In this document: positions 8,088 through 17,462 of the stretch, piece after piece
Numbering within the stretch: the stretch's first letter is position 1
How the letters are laid out: each line of letters begins with the position of its first letter
Source: Hydrogenophilales bacterium 16-64-40
GTDB taxonomy: Bacteria; Pseudomonadota; Gammaproteobacteria; Burkholderiales; Thiobacillaceae
Assembly (NCBI GenBank): GCA_002256995.1
Contig: NCGX01000015.1
Location: 1 to 57,023, forward strand
Direction: 5' to 3'
Length of the DNA stretch: 57,023 nt
Notes under the pieces: generated by a model
Told to the model about the DNA's origin: nothing
Seen by the model: the letters and a program-made list of their open reading frames with translations, nothing else
Databases searched by the model: none
Program-made: the position numbers and the translations under genes

Positions 8088-9048
8088 GCACGAGTAACGC
8101 GACCAGATCGTCGACCTCGCCGCCCACCTGCTGATGGTGCACACCGGCGCGCGCCAGGCGGGCCGCCTGCGCCGCCAGATGACCGGCGAATGCCGTGTGG
8201 ACGGCTCCGCGCAGCGCGGCCTCGCCGGTGTCGAGCCACACCCGCTGGCCGCTCGCCATGTCGTGAAAACACGCCGGTCCCATCGCCGGCAGGGCGCGCT
8301 CGGCAGCATCGACAATCTGGATCGCCCACACCTCGCAACGCGCGGCCAGCCGCGCCAGCTGCGTCTCGTGGGTGTCGGCAAGCCAGGCGAAATCGCTGAT
8401 CAGCACCAGCCGCGCGCCGCGCGGCAGACTCGCCTCCAGCGCAGCGAGACGGTCGGCATGCTGCAGGGCGTCGGTCGGCGCGGGATCGGTGAGCGGCGGG
8501 CACGGCGCCGCCGCGTGTTCGATCAGGGCGAGCGCCGCCAGCCGGCCATGGCGCGCGGGCAGGGTTTCATCCTGCGCGCTCCACAGGGTGGCGCCGATCA
8601 CGCCGTTGCGCCCGGCGGTGGCAAACGCCAGCACCGCGGCCACCCGCGCCGCCTGGGCGACCTTGAGGCGGCGGCGCGTGCCGAAACGCATGGTGGCGCC
8701 GCGGTCGATCACCAGATGCACCAGCGGCTGACGCTCCTCACGGTAGATTTTGAGGTGGGCGCGGCCGGTGCGCGCGGTGGTGCGCCAGTCCATGTCGCGG
8801 ATATCGTCGCCCGCGCTGTACGGGCGCGATTCCTCGAAGTCCAGCCCGCGCCCGAGCCAGCGCGACGCCCAATCACCGGCGTGATGATCGTGCACCTCGC
8901 GCACCGGCAGCGTCACCAGCAGAGCGGCCTGCGCGGCGAGCCCGGCCATGTCGGCCGCCCCGATCAGCGGAGCGTCGACCGATGCCGCCGCCAGCCGCGC
9001 CGGCTGCGGGCGCAGGCGCGCCAGCCACGTGTGCCGTCCCGATTTCAC
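8080..9048 (-). CDS. DUF58 domain protein
   Basis: This 322-residue protein shows the DUF58 core: GLDFEESRPYSAGDDIRDMDW at about 68-86, then LKIYREERQPLVHLVID leading into a VWA-like fold. DUF58 proteins are found almost always next to MoxR ATPases and are thought to be their adaptors or targets. The GTG start at 9048 overlaps the moxR stop as GTGA; the open frame upstream of it is the moxR sequence read in another frame. No membrane helix is obvious. Confidence 0.85.
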   Translation of the reverse strand: MKSGRHTWLARLRPQPARLAAASVDAPLIGAADMAGLAAQAALLVTLPVREVHDHHAGDWASRWLGRGLDFEESRPYSAGDDIRDMDWRTTARTGRAHLKIYREERQPLVHLVIDRGATMRFGTRRRLKVAQAARVAAVLAFATAGRNGVIGATLWSAQDETLPARHGRLAALALIEHAAAPCPPLTDPAPTDALQHADRLAALEASLPRGARLVLISDFAWLADTHETQLARLAARCEVWAIQIVDAAERALPAMGPACFHDMASGQRVWLDTGEAALRGAVHTAFAGHLAAQAARLARAGVHHQQVGGEVDDLVALLVHG

Positions 9049-10001
9049 GGCGCCGGCACGGCCTCGAGCAGGCCGGCGATGAAGGCGTCGCGGCCGAGTT
9101 TCTGCAGCCGTGCATCGAGGCTGAGCGTGATGCGATGGCGCAGGCAATCGGCGGCCAGCTCGCGCACGTCGTCCGGTGTGACGTAGTCGCGGCCGCGCAG
9201 ATAGGCCGCCGCCGCCGACGCATGCAGCAGCGCGAGCGAGGCGCGCGGGCTGGCGCCGACTTCCACCGCCTGCGCCCAGTCGGCGCGCCACTCGCCGGGG
9301 GCGCGGGTGGCGCGCACCAGGGCGACGATGTAGCGCTCGACCTCATCCGACACGTGCACCTGCCGCACCTCCCCGCGCGCGGCCAGCACCGTGGCGGTGT
9401 CGATCACCGCCGTCAGCGGCGCGTGTCCGGCCACCGCCTGCTGGGCACGGTCGCGCCGCAGGATTTCCAGCTCTTCGGCGTCGCTCGGGTAGTCCAGCGA
9501 CACATGCAACAGAAAGCGATCCAGTTGCGCTTCCGGCAGCGGATAGGTGCCCGCCTGTTCCAGCGGGTTTTGCGTCGCCATCACCATGAACAGCGGCGGC
9601 AGCGGGCGCGTCACGCCGCCCACCGTGATCTGGTGCTCCTGCATCGCTTCCAGCAACGCGGCCTGCACCTTGGCCGGCGCGCGGTTGATTTCGTCGGCAA
9701 GGATGATTTCGTGGAACAGCGGCCCTTCGACGAATTCGAACTGGCCCTCGTGATAGATGTCGGTGCCGGTGAGGTCGCCCGGCAGCAGGTCGGGGGTGAA
9801 CTGGATGCGGCGGAAACTGCCGTGGATGGCAGCGGCGAGCGTCTTCACCGCCGTCGTCTTGGCCAGACCCGGCAGCCCCTCCACCAGCACATGGCCGTCA
9901 GCCAGGAGGCCGATCACCAGCCGGTCGAGCAGGATGTCCTGGCCGACGATGACGCGCGACAGCGCCTGACGCAATTCAAGGATACGGGGTTGGTTCGACA
10001 T
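9045..10001 (-). CDS. MoxR-family AAA+ ATPase
   Basis: The protein (318 residues from this start) has the MoxR features: IVGQ near the N-terminus, Walker A GLPGLAKT at about 44-51, Walker B ILADEINRAPAKVQAALLEAM with the DE pair, and sensor-1 MATQNPLEQAGTYPLPEAQLDRF. MoxR ATPases act as chaperones that, with VWA-domain partners, help mature or activate enzymes and respond to stress. It is the first gene of the minus-strand module running to batD. An in-frame ATG 15 bases upstream (10016) is possible; neither start has a strong ribosome site. Confidence 0.9.
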   Translation of the reverse strand: MSNQPRILELRQALSRVIVGQDILLDRLVIGLLADGHVLVEGLPGLAKTTAVKTLAAAIHGSFRRIQFTPDLLPGDLTGTDIYHEGQFEFVEGPLFHEIILADEINRAPAKVQAALLEAMQEHQITVGGVTRPLPPLFMVMATQNPLEQAGTYPLPEAQLDRFLLHVSLDYPSDAEELEILRRDRAQQAVAGHAPLTAVIDTATVLAARGEVRQVHVSDEVERYIVALVRATRAPGEWRADWAQAVEVGASPRASLALLHASAAAAYLRGRDYVTPDDVRELAADCLRHRITLSLDARLQKLGRDAFIAGLLEAVPAP

Positions 10002-10072
10002 GGGAATTCCAGCCATTGAAAGAGAGCAACATTTATCGGGGTGGCCTGACTGTGGAAATGGGCGTCAAGGCT

Positions 10073-10099
10073 GGCTGGCTGCGGCGCAGGCAGCCAGCC
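10073..10099. other. Strong hairpin in the moxR/arsS intergenic region
   Basis: A perfect 10-bp inverted repeat (GGCTGGCTGC and GCAGCCAGCC) encloses a 7-base loop. No T run follows on either strand, so it is not a typical terminator. On the minus strand it lies about 70-100 bases upstream of moxR, where it could be leader structure or an operator. The rest of 10017-10302 shows a 12-base palindrome GCGGAAATCCGC near 10231 and no gene. Confidence 0.5.
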
Positions 10100-10259
10100 G
10101 TATTCGGTGTCGCCAATCCAGTGTCCGCACGGCGTGCCTGCTCCTTCAGGAATACCGGAATGATCGCCGCGCCATGCTAAACCGGCAATAGCGCGAATCG
10201 ACCAGACCCCAGGGTGATCGGCACCCCGTTGCGGAAATCCGCGCAAGCGCGTATGCCTG

Positions 10260-10272
10260 GTGCAAAATGCAC
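10260..10272. promoter_or_regulatory. Palindrome upstream of arsS, possible operator
   Basis: GTGCA-AAA-TGCAC is a perfect 5-bp inverted repeat with a 3-base centre, 30 bases before the chosen arsS start. It does not resemble the ArsR operator I know, and no -10/-35 pair nearby is convincing. It is reported only as a symmetric site in a likely promoter region. Confidence 0.25.
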
Positions 10273-10302
10273 TTATCGCGCAATACACCTTTCGGCTGTT
10301 CC

Positions 10303-11267
<965 letters not shown>

Positions 11268-11271
<4 letters not shown>

Positions 11272-12734
11272 GCCGCTGGAAAAAACCGAGCCGCTTCGAG
11301 CGCAATCTGGTGGTGATCGGCGCGGGCTCGGCCGGGCTGGTGACGGCCTATATCGCTGCTGTGCTCAAGGCGAAGGTCACGCTGATCGAGAAGCACCGGA
11401 TGGGAGGCGACTGCCTCAACACCGGCTGTGTGCCGTCGAAGGCGCTGATCCGCTCGGCGAAATTCCTGTCGCAGGTGGCGCGCGCGAAGGAATTCGGCAT
11501 CCGCGAAGCCCATGCCGAATTCGATTTCGCCGACGTGATGGCGCGCGTGCAGCGCGTGGTGCAGGCGATCGAACCGCACGACTCGGCCGAGCGCTACAGC
11601 GGCCTCGGCGTCGAGGTGATCGCAGGCACGGCGAAGCTCGTGTCGCCCTGGGAAGTGGACGTCGTCCGCCAGGATGGCAGCACGCAGCGGCTGAGCACGC
11701 GCAGCATCGTCATCACGGCAGGCGGGCGCCCCTTCGTGCCGCCGATCCCGGGCATCGAAGAAACGGGCTATCTCACCTCCGACACGGTGTGGGCTATGCG
11801 CGAATTGCCACGGCGTCTGGTGGTGCTGGGCGGCGGGCCGATCGGCGCCGAACTGGCCCAGGCCTTCGCCCGCTTCGGCGCCAGGGTGACGCTGATCCAG
11901 CAGGGGCCGCGCATCCTCAACCGCGAAGACCCGGAGGTGTCCGAACTCGTGAGCCGACGCTTTCGCGACGAGGGCATCGACGTGCGGGTCGAACACCAGG
12001 CGAAGCAGTTCCTGGTCGAAAACGGCGAGAAGGTCCTGGTCGCCGAACACGGCGGCCGCGAGGTGCGCATTCCCTTCGACGCCGTGCTGGTCGCCGTCGG
12101 CCGCGCCGCCAACCTGACAGGCTACGGGCTGGAGGAACTGGGCGTGAAAACGTCGCGCACGGTCGGCACCAACGCCTTCCTGCAGACCAACTACCCGAAC
12201 ATCTACGCGGCGGGGGACGTCGCCGGGCCGTTCCAGTTCACCCATACCGCCGCGCATCAGGCCTGGTATGCGGCGGTCAACGCCCTGTTCGATCCGTTCA
12301 AGAAATTCAAGGCCGACTATTCGGTGATCCCGTGGGCGACCTTCGTCGATCCGGAAGTGGCGCGCGTCGGCCTCAACGAGCAGGAGGCGAAGGAGAAAGG
12401 CATTCCTTTCGAGATCAGCCGCTACGACCTCGCCGAACTCGATCGCGCGATCGTCGATGCCGAGGCGCACGGCTTCGTCAAGGTGCTGACCGTGCCGGAC
12501 AAGGACAAAATTCTCGGCGTGGCCATCGTCGGCGAACATGCCGGTGACCTGATCGCCGAATACGTGCTGGCGATGAAGCACGGCATCGGGCTCAACAAGA
12601 TCCTCGACACGCTCCACATCTATCCGACGCTGGCGGAAGCCAACAAGTACGCCGCCGGCGTGTGGAAGAAGGCGCATGCGCCGGAAAGACTGCTGCGCTG
12701 GGTCGAGCGCTTTCATGCCTGGAGACGGGGTTGA
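11268..12734 (+). CDS. Mercuric-reductase/lipoamide-dehydrogenase-like flavoprotein
   Basis: This 488-residue class I pyridine nucleotide-disulfide oxidoreductase has an FAD-binding VIGAGSAGLVTAY, the redox-active pair in GGDCLNTGCVPSK (Cys49, Cys54), the NAD(P)-binding VVLGGGPIGAELAQ and an FAD-binding IYAAGDVAGP. The C-terminal dimer domain ends with IYPTLAEANKYA, where lipoamide dehydrogenases have the catalytic HxxPT/HAHPT His-Glu region. It lacks the N-terminal HMA domain and the C-terminal vicinal cysteine pair of classical MerA, so mercury reduction is not implied. Its fixed place in the ArsS cassette suggests thiol/arsenic or selenium redox chemistry, but the substrate is unknown. The GTG start overlaps the arsS stop. 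Confidence 0.85.
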
Positions 12735-13408
12735 AATTGTCCATCATCGTGCCTGTGCTGAACGAGGCGCAGGGCATTGTGGCCGCACTCGACACCTTGG
12801 TGCCGCTCAGGGCGTTCGGCACGGAAGTCCTCGTTGTCGATGGCGGCAGCATCGATGACACGCCCGAACGGGCCTCGCCGCTGGCCGACCGGGTCATCGT
12901 CACGCCGCGCGGCCGCGCCCTCCAGATGAACGCTGGGGCACAGATCGCAACAGGCGACGCCCTGCTATTCCTGCACGCCGACAGCCGCCTGCCGCCGCAC
13001 GCGCCCGCACTCGTCGAACGCGCGCTCGCCGACCGCAGCTGGGGCCGCTTCGATGTAGCGATCGAAGGCCGTTCGGCCTGGCTGCCAGTTATTGCGATGT
13101 CGATGAACCTGCGCTCCCGCTTCACCGGCATCGCCACCGGCGACCAGGCGATCTTCGTCACCCGCGCCGCCTTCGAAGTGGCGGGCGGTTTTCCGGCGCA
13201 GCCGCTGATGGAGGACATCGAACTGTCGAAGCGCCTGAAGCGTCTCGGTCCGCCGGCCGGCCTGCGCGCGCGGGTCGCGACCTCGGGACGGCGCTGGGAC
13301 ACGCACGGCGCCTGGCGCACCATCCTGCTCATGTGGCGGCTGCGTTTCGACTACTGGCGCGGCGTGCCGCCCGCCCATCTGGCTACGCGGTATTACAACG
13401 CGCCATGA
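12731..13408 (+). CDS. Family 2 glycosyltransferase, rSAM/selenodomain-associated transferase 2
   Basis: The 225-residue protein begins with LSIIVPVLNEA and continues with EVLVVDGGSIDDTPE, GRALQMNAGA and FLHADSRLP (around 82-84), the nucleotide-sugar-binding pattern of GT2 enzymes. The later segments GIATGDQAIFV and PLMEDIELSKRL are typical of the TIGR04283 group found with ArsS-type radical SAM genes. The TTG start overlaps the preceding stop as TTGA and is preceded by GGAGA at good spacing, so I prefer it to an upstream ATG in frame. In this setting it may transfer a sugar to the arsenic or selenium compound; the acceptor is not known. Confidence 0.87.
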   Translation: MKLSIIVPVLNEAQGIVAALDTLVPLRAFGTEVLVVDGGSIDDTPERASPLADRVIVTPRGRALQMNAGAQIATGDALLFLHADSRLPPHAPALVERALADRSWGRFDVAIEGRSAWLPVIAMSMNLRSRFTGIATGDQAIFVTRAAFEVAGGFPAQPLMEDIELSKRLKRLGPPAGLRARVATSGRRWDTHGAWRTILLMWRLRFDYWRGVPPAHLATRYYNAP

Positions 13409-14025
13409 ACACCGTCCGCATCGTGGTCTTCGCCAAGGCGCCCGTGGCGGGCCGGGTCAAGACCCGCCTGATTCCGGCGCTGGGCGCAGCGGGGGCGGCG
13501 CAACTGGCGGCGCACTTGCTCGATCGGGCGCTGCAACAGGCGCTCGCTGCCGCCGTCGGCCCGGTGGAGCTGTGCATGAGCCCGGCGCCGGGTGCGCCCG
13601 AGTGGGCGGGCATCCCGCTCCCGGCCGGCATCGAAACCAGCGATCAGGGCGAAGGCGATCTCGGCGCACGCATGGCCCGCGCCGCGCAGCGCGCCATCGC
13701 GCGGGGCGAGGCGGTGCTGCTGACCGGCACGGATTGCCCCGACCTCACCGCCGCCCGCCTGCGCGTCGCCGCCGCCCAATTGGCCGGGCATGACGCCGTT
13801 CTGCACCGGGCCGAGGATGGCGGCTATCCGCTGCTGGGCGTGCGCGCCTTCGATGCCACGCTGTTCGAGGACATGCCGTGGAGCACCGCGACAGTGGCCG
13901 ACCTCACGCTGGCACGCCTCGCTGCCCTGGGCTGGACGGTGTGGGTGGGCGACACGCTGAGGGACATCGACGAGCCCGCCGATCTGTTCCACGACAACGC
14001 CATTGCCGGCTTCCGGGCTGTATAA
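13405..14025 (+). CDS. DUF2064 protein, rSAM/selenodomain-associated transferase 1
   Basis: A 206-residue protein with a nucleotidyl/glycosyl-transferase-like fold: IVVFAKAPVAGRVKTRL at the N-terminus, LLTGTDCPDL near 107 and ALGWTVWVGDTLRDIDEPADL near the end. These are the hallmarks of DUF2064/TIGR04282, a family that accompanies ArsS-type radical SAM proteins and the TIGR04283 transferase. The ATG overlaps the preceding stop as ATGA. The exact reaction is unknown; a sugar-nucleotide-handling role is inferred from its relatives and partners. Confidence 0.85.
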   Translation: MNTVRIVVFAKAPVAGRVKTRLIPALGAAGAAQLAAHLLDRALQQALAAAVGPVELCMSPAPGAPEWAGIPLPAGIETSDQGEGDLGARMARAAQRAIARGEAVLLTGTDCPDLTAARLRVAAAQLAGHDAVLHRAEDGGYPLLGVRAFDATLFEDMPWSTATVADLTLARLAALGWTVWVGDTLRDIDEPADLFHDNAIAGFRAV

Positions 14026-14075
14026 CGGTTTTTTTGCTTGAGCCGGCCGTTGCTCACGATTGCTTAGGATATTGA

Positions 14076-16358
14076 ATGCAAGCGTCTGAAAGCCCCGTAT
14101 TGCGGGACATCGTATTGATCGGCGGCGGCCACAGCCATGTGGTCGTGCTGCGCATGTGGGCGATGAACCCGCTGCCCGGCGCGCGCCTGACGCTGATCTG
14201 CACCGATACCGACACCCCATACTCCGGCATGCTGCCCGGCTATATCGCCGGGCATTACACCTGCGACGACGCGCACATCGACGTGCGGCGCCTGGCCGAA
14301 TTCGCCGGCGCGCGCTATTACCGTGACGAAGTGGTCGGCATCGACCGCGCGGCGCGCAGGGTGATCTGCCGCACGCGTCCGCCGGTGGCCTACGACGCGC
14401 TGTCGATCAACATCGGTTCGACGCCCAGTCTCGCCCAGGTGCCCGGCGCCGACGCCCATGCCGTGCCGGTGAAACCGATCCGCCAGTTCAACGCGCGCTG
14501 GCTGGCGCTGCTGGAGCGGGTGCGCGGCCATGCCGGCGCCACCACGGTGGCGGTGGTCGGCGGCGGCGCCGGCGGGGTCGAACTGGCATTGGCGATGCAG
14601 TATCGGCTGCGGCGGGAACTGACGGCGCAAGGGCGCGAGCCCGATGAGTTGCGCATGCACCTGCTCACCGCCGGCCCCAACATCCTGCCGACCCACAATG
14701 CTGCCGTGCGCCGCAGTTTCGAGTCGGTGCTGAAGCAACGGGACGTCACGCTGCATCTTGATGCGGAAGTCGTCCGCGTGGCCGGGGACCATCTGGAAAC
14801 CCGGCGCGGCGAGACCCTGCAGGCCGACGAGATCGTCTGGGTGACCCAGGCCGGCGGCGCAGCCTGGCTGGCAGACACCGGCCTGGCGCTGGACGAGGCC
14901 GGCTTCGTCCAGGTGCGTAATACGCTGCAGACCGAAACCGACCCGCTGATTTTCGCCGCCGGCGATTGCGCGTCGATCATCGACCAGCCGCTGGAAAAGG
15001 CCGGCGTGTTCGCCGTCCGCATGGGACCGACCCTGGCCGGAAACTTGCGCCGCACGCTGCTCGGCCAGTCCTTGAAGCCCTACCGCCCGCAGCGGCGCTG
15101 GCTGGCCCTGATCAGCACCGGCGACCAGCACGCCATCGCCTCGCGCGGCGCGTTTTATGCGCGCGGCGACTGGGTGTGGCGCTGGAAAGACTGGATCGAC
15201 CGCCGCTTCATGCTGCGCTTCAGCGAATTTCCGGCAATGCCCGAGGCCGACAAGAAGCCGGCCCAACAGATTCCCCTCGAAGCGGCGGAGCAGACGCAGG
15301 CCATTTCCGCGCTGGCCATGCGCTGCGGCGGCTGCGGCGCCAAGGTCGGTGCGACCGTGCTGTCGCGCGCCCTGGCCCAGGTCCAGCCGATCGAGCGCGA
15401 CGACGTGCTGATCGGCCTGCACGCCCCTGACGACGCCGCCGTGCTGCGCGTGCCCCCGGGCAAGGCGCTGGTGCACACGGTGGATTTCTTCCGCGCCTTC
15501 GTCGACGATCCCTGGCTGTTCGGCCGCATCGCCGCCAATCACGCGCTGGGCGACATCTTCGCGATGGGCGCCGAGGCCCAGTCCGCCACCGCCATCGCCA
15601 CCGTGCCGCCGGGGCTGGAGGACAAGGTCGAGGACACCCTATTCCAGATGATGTCGGGCGCGGTGTCGGTGCTCAACGAGGCCGGCTGCGCGCTGGTCGG
15701 CGGCCACACCGGCGAGGGTCGCGAACTGGCGCTGGGCTTCGCCGTCAACGGCCTGATCGACGAGACATTGAGCGGGGTGATGGCCAAGGGCGGCCTGCGC
15801 CCCGGCGACGTGCTGATCCTGACCAAGCCGATCGGCACCGGCACCCTGTTCGCCGCCCATGCGCGTCTGCAGGCGCGGGGCCGCTGGATCGACGCCGCGC
15901 TCGTCTCGATGCAGGTCTCCAGCCGCGCCGCCGCCGCCTGCCTGAGCGCCCACGGCGCCCGCGCCTGCACCGACCTGACCGGCTTCGGCCTGCTCGGCCA
16001 CCTGCTGGAAATGACCCGAGCCGCCGGCGTCGACGCCGAACTCGAACTCGACGCCCTGCCGCTGCTGGACGGGGCGGCGGAAACCGTGGCGGCCGGCATT
16101 CTGAGTTCGCTGCATCCGGTCAACACGCGCCTGCGCCGGGCGCTGCGCAACCAGAAAGAAGCCCTGGACCACCCGAATTACCCGCTGCTGTTCGACCCGC
16201 AAACCGCCGGCGGCCTGCTCGCCGGCGTCCCCGAGGCGGCGGCGGATGCCTGCCTCGCGGCCCTGCACGAAGCGGGATACCGCCAGGCGGCGCGCATCGG
16301 CCGCGTTGTGCCGCAAGGCGATGCGCCGGAGGCGATCAGGCTGGTGTTTGCCGCCTAA
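14076..16358 (+). CDS. selD: Fusion of NADH-dehydrogenase-like flavoprotein and selenide, water dikinase
   Basis: Residues 1 to about 370 form an NDH-2/sulfide:quinone-reductase-like flavoprotein (VLIGGGHSHVVVLRMW, VAVVGGGAGGVELA, LIFAAGDCA). Residues about 415-760 form SelD, which makes selenophosphate from selenide and ATP. The SelD active site reads CGGCGAKVGATVL, with Cys417 and Cys420 and no selenocysteine; later segments include HTVDFFRAFVDDP, GGHTGEGRE, DLTGFGLLGHLLEM and FDPQTAGGLLAG. Such fusions are known in bacteria, and the flavoprotein half may deliver reduced selenium to SelD. An AGGAT ribosome site precedes the ATG. No selA or selB is in the window, so the selenophosphate may serve the neighbouring cassette or distant genes. 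Confidence 0.92.
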   Translation: MQASESPVLRDIVLIGGGHSHVVVLRMWAMNPLPGARLTLICTDTDTPYSGMLPGYIAGHYTCDDAHIDVRRLAEFAGARYYRDEVVGIDRAARRVICRTRPPVAYDALSINIGSTPSLAQVPGADAHAVPVKPIRQFNARWLALLERVRGHAGATTVAVVGGGAGGVELALAMQYRLRRELTAQGREPDELRMHLLTAGPNILPTHNAAVRRSFESVLKQRDVTLHLDAEVVRVAGDHLETRRGETLQADEIVWVTQAGGAAWLADTGLALDEAGFVQVRNTLQTETDPLIFAAGDCASIIDQPLEKAGVFAVRMGPTLAGNLRRTLLGQSLKPYRPQRRWLALISTGDQHAIASRGAFYARGDWVWRWKDWIDRRFMLRFSEFPAMPEADKKPAQQIPLEAAEQTQAISALAMRCGGCGAKVGATVLSRALAQVQPIERDDVLIGLHAPDDAAVLRVPPGKALVHTVDFFRAFVDDPWLFGRIAANHALGDIFAMGAEAQSATAIATVPPGLEDKVEDTLFQMMSGAVSVLNEAGCALVGGHTGEGRELALGFAVNGLIDETLSGVMAKGGLRPGDVLILTKPIGTGTLFAAHARLQARGRWIDAALVSMQVSSRAAAACLSAHGARACTDLTGFGLLGHLLEMTRAAGVDAELELDALPLLDGAAETVAAGILSSLHPVNTRLRRALRNQKEALDHPNYPLLFDPQTAGGLLAGVPEAAADACLAALHEAGYRQAARIGRVVPQGDAPEAIRLVFAA

Positions 16359-16361
16359 GCA

Positions 16362-16388
16362 GCGCGAGCAAGCCCGCTCCTACCGGGG
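16362..16388. repeat. REP-like palindromic element
   Basis: Between the convergent selD and arsM genes lies GCGCGAGCAAGCCCGCTCC followed by TACCGGGGC. GCGAGC and GCCCGC can pair with one mismatch around AA. It closely resembles the GCGAGCAAGCTCGCTCC-type REP sequences known from Pseudomonas and relatives. Only this one copy is evident in the window. Confidence 0.5.
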
Positions 16389-16400
16389 CTGCCGTCCGCT

Positions 16401-17444
16401 TCAGCAGCACGCCGAATTGGCGCCCGCATCCTCTTTGTCGAACGGCAGCCCGCCACCGCAGCCGGCGAAGATGCCGTAGCGGCGCGAGAAATCGCCGATG
16501 AAATCGAAATGCGGTGCGAAACGGGTGTCGTGCAGCATGCGCCAGGTGTTACCGCATACCGGGAACACACGCCCGGCTTCGATGGCGTGGTGTTTGTCGA
16601 GGACGAAGCGCTGTTCCTGGCCGGCAATGCCGCCGCGATAGATCACCGCCTGGCCGTAGTCTTCGCACTCGGGCTCCAGGCCGTCGAGCTTGAACAACCG
16701 ATACGTCGCCGAATAGAAACGGATGTTGCCGACCCGCGCCGCCAGCGCCGGATCGGTGATGGCGATGGGACGGTCTTCGACCAGCCGCGGATCGTCGAAG
16801 CCGCAACGCCGCGCCAGCGCCTGGAAATCGTTCCAGTAGAGGGCGCCGCCGAGGCATTCGCCGTTCAGCACCGGATCGTCGCGCAGCTCGGCCGGCACCC
16901 GGCGATCGGCATAGACATCGGAAAAATACAGCTCGCCACCGGGCTTCAGCAGGCGATGAACCTGGCGCAGCACGGCGTCCTTGTCGGGCGACAGATTGAC
17001 GACGCAGTTGGACACCACCACGTCGAAGCTGGCGTCTTCCAGTCCCAACTCGTTTAGCCGTTCGATGTAGCCGAGACGAAACTCCACGTTGTCGCGGGCA
17101 AAACCGAAGGCCTGCCGGTGGTATTCCCGATGCGCCTCGGCCACGGCGAGTTGCGCTTCCGTCATGTCGACGCCGATGACCTGGCCGGTTTCGCCGGCCA
17201 GTTGCGCCAGCGCATACACATCGCGACCCGAACCGCAGCCGACGTCGAGCACCTTCAGCCCCTTGAGTTGAGCCGGACAGACCAGGCCGCAGCCGTAATA
17301 ACGCGCCATCACCTCCGGATGGATGCGCGCCAGCAGGGGTTTGAGCCAGTCCGGCATCTGGCTGGCGTCGCAGCAGGCCGAGGTGCGCAGATCGGCCGTG
17401 CCCTTGAGTTGCTTGCCGTAGTAGTCTTTGACGAGGTCGTACAT
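16401..17444 (-). CDS. arsM: ArsM, arsenite S-adenosylmethionine methyltransferase
   Basis: The 347-residue protein has the ArsM pattern: YYGKQLKGTADLRTSACC at the N-terminus (Cys24, Cys25), the SAM-binding VLDVGCGSGRDV (about 65-76), SNCVVNLSPDK with Cys147, GGELYFSDVYADRR, and NGECLGGALYW with Cys197. Cys147 and Cys197 match the conserved arsenite-binding pair; the C-terminal tail also ends in a Cys pair. ArsM methylates As(III) to mono- and dimethyl species, and dimethylarsenite is the expected substrate of ArsS. The convergent orientation to arsS-selD and the 18-base gap to the upstream VTT-rhodanese gene suggest a second transcript serving the same pathway. Confidence 0.92.
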   Translation of the reverse strand: MYDLVKDYYGKQLKGTADLRTSACCDASQMPDWLKPLLARIHPEVMARYYGCGLVCPAQLKGLKVLDVGCGSGRDVYALAQLAGETGQVIGVDMTEAQLAVAEAHREYHRQAFGFARDNVEFRLGYIERLNELGLEDASFDVVVSNCVVNLSPDKDAVLRQVHRLLKPGGELYFSDVYADRRVPAELRDDPVLNGECLGGALYWNDFQALARRCGFDDPRLVEDRPIAITDPALAARVGNIRFYSATYRLFKLDGLEPECEDYGQAVIYRGGIAGQEQRFVLDKHHAIEAGRVFPVCGNTWRMLHDTRFAPHFDFIGDFSRRYGIFAGCGGGLPFDKEDAGANSACC

Positions 17445-17462
17445 GGTGATTCCCGAATAGGG

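Noticed and set aside
14064-15542. 492-codon minus-strand open frame opposite the selD fusion
   Set aside because: Shadow frame; the plus-strand protein has complete FAD-binding and SelD motifs.
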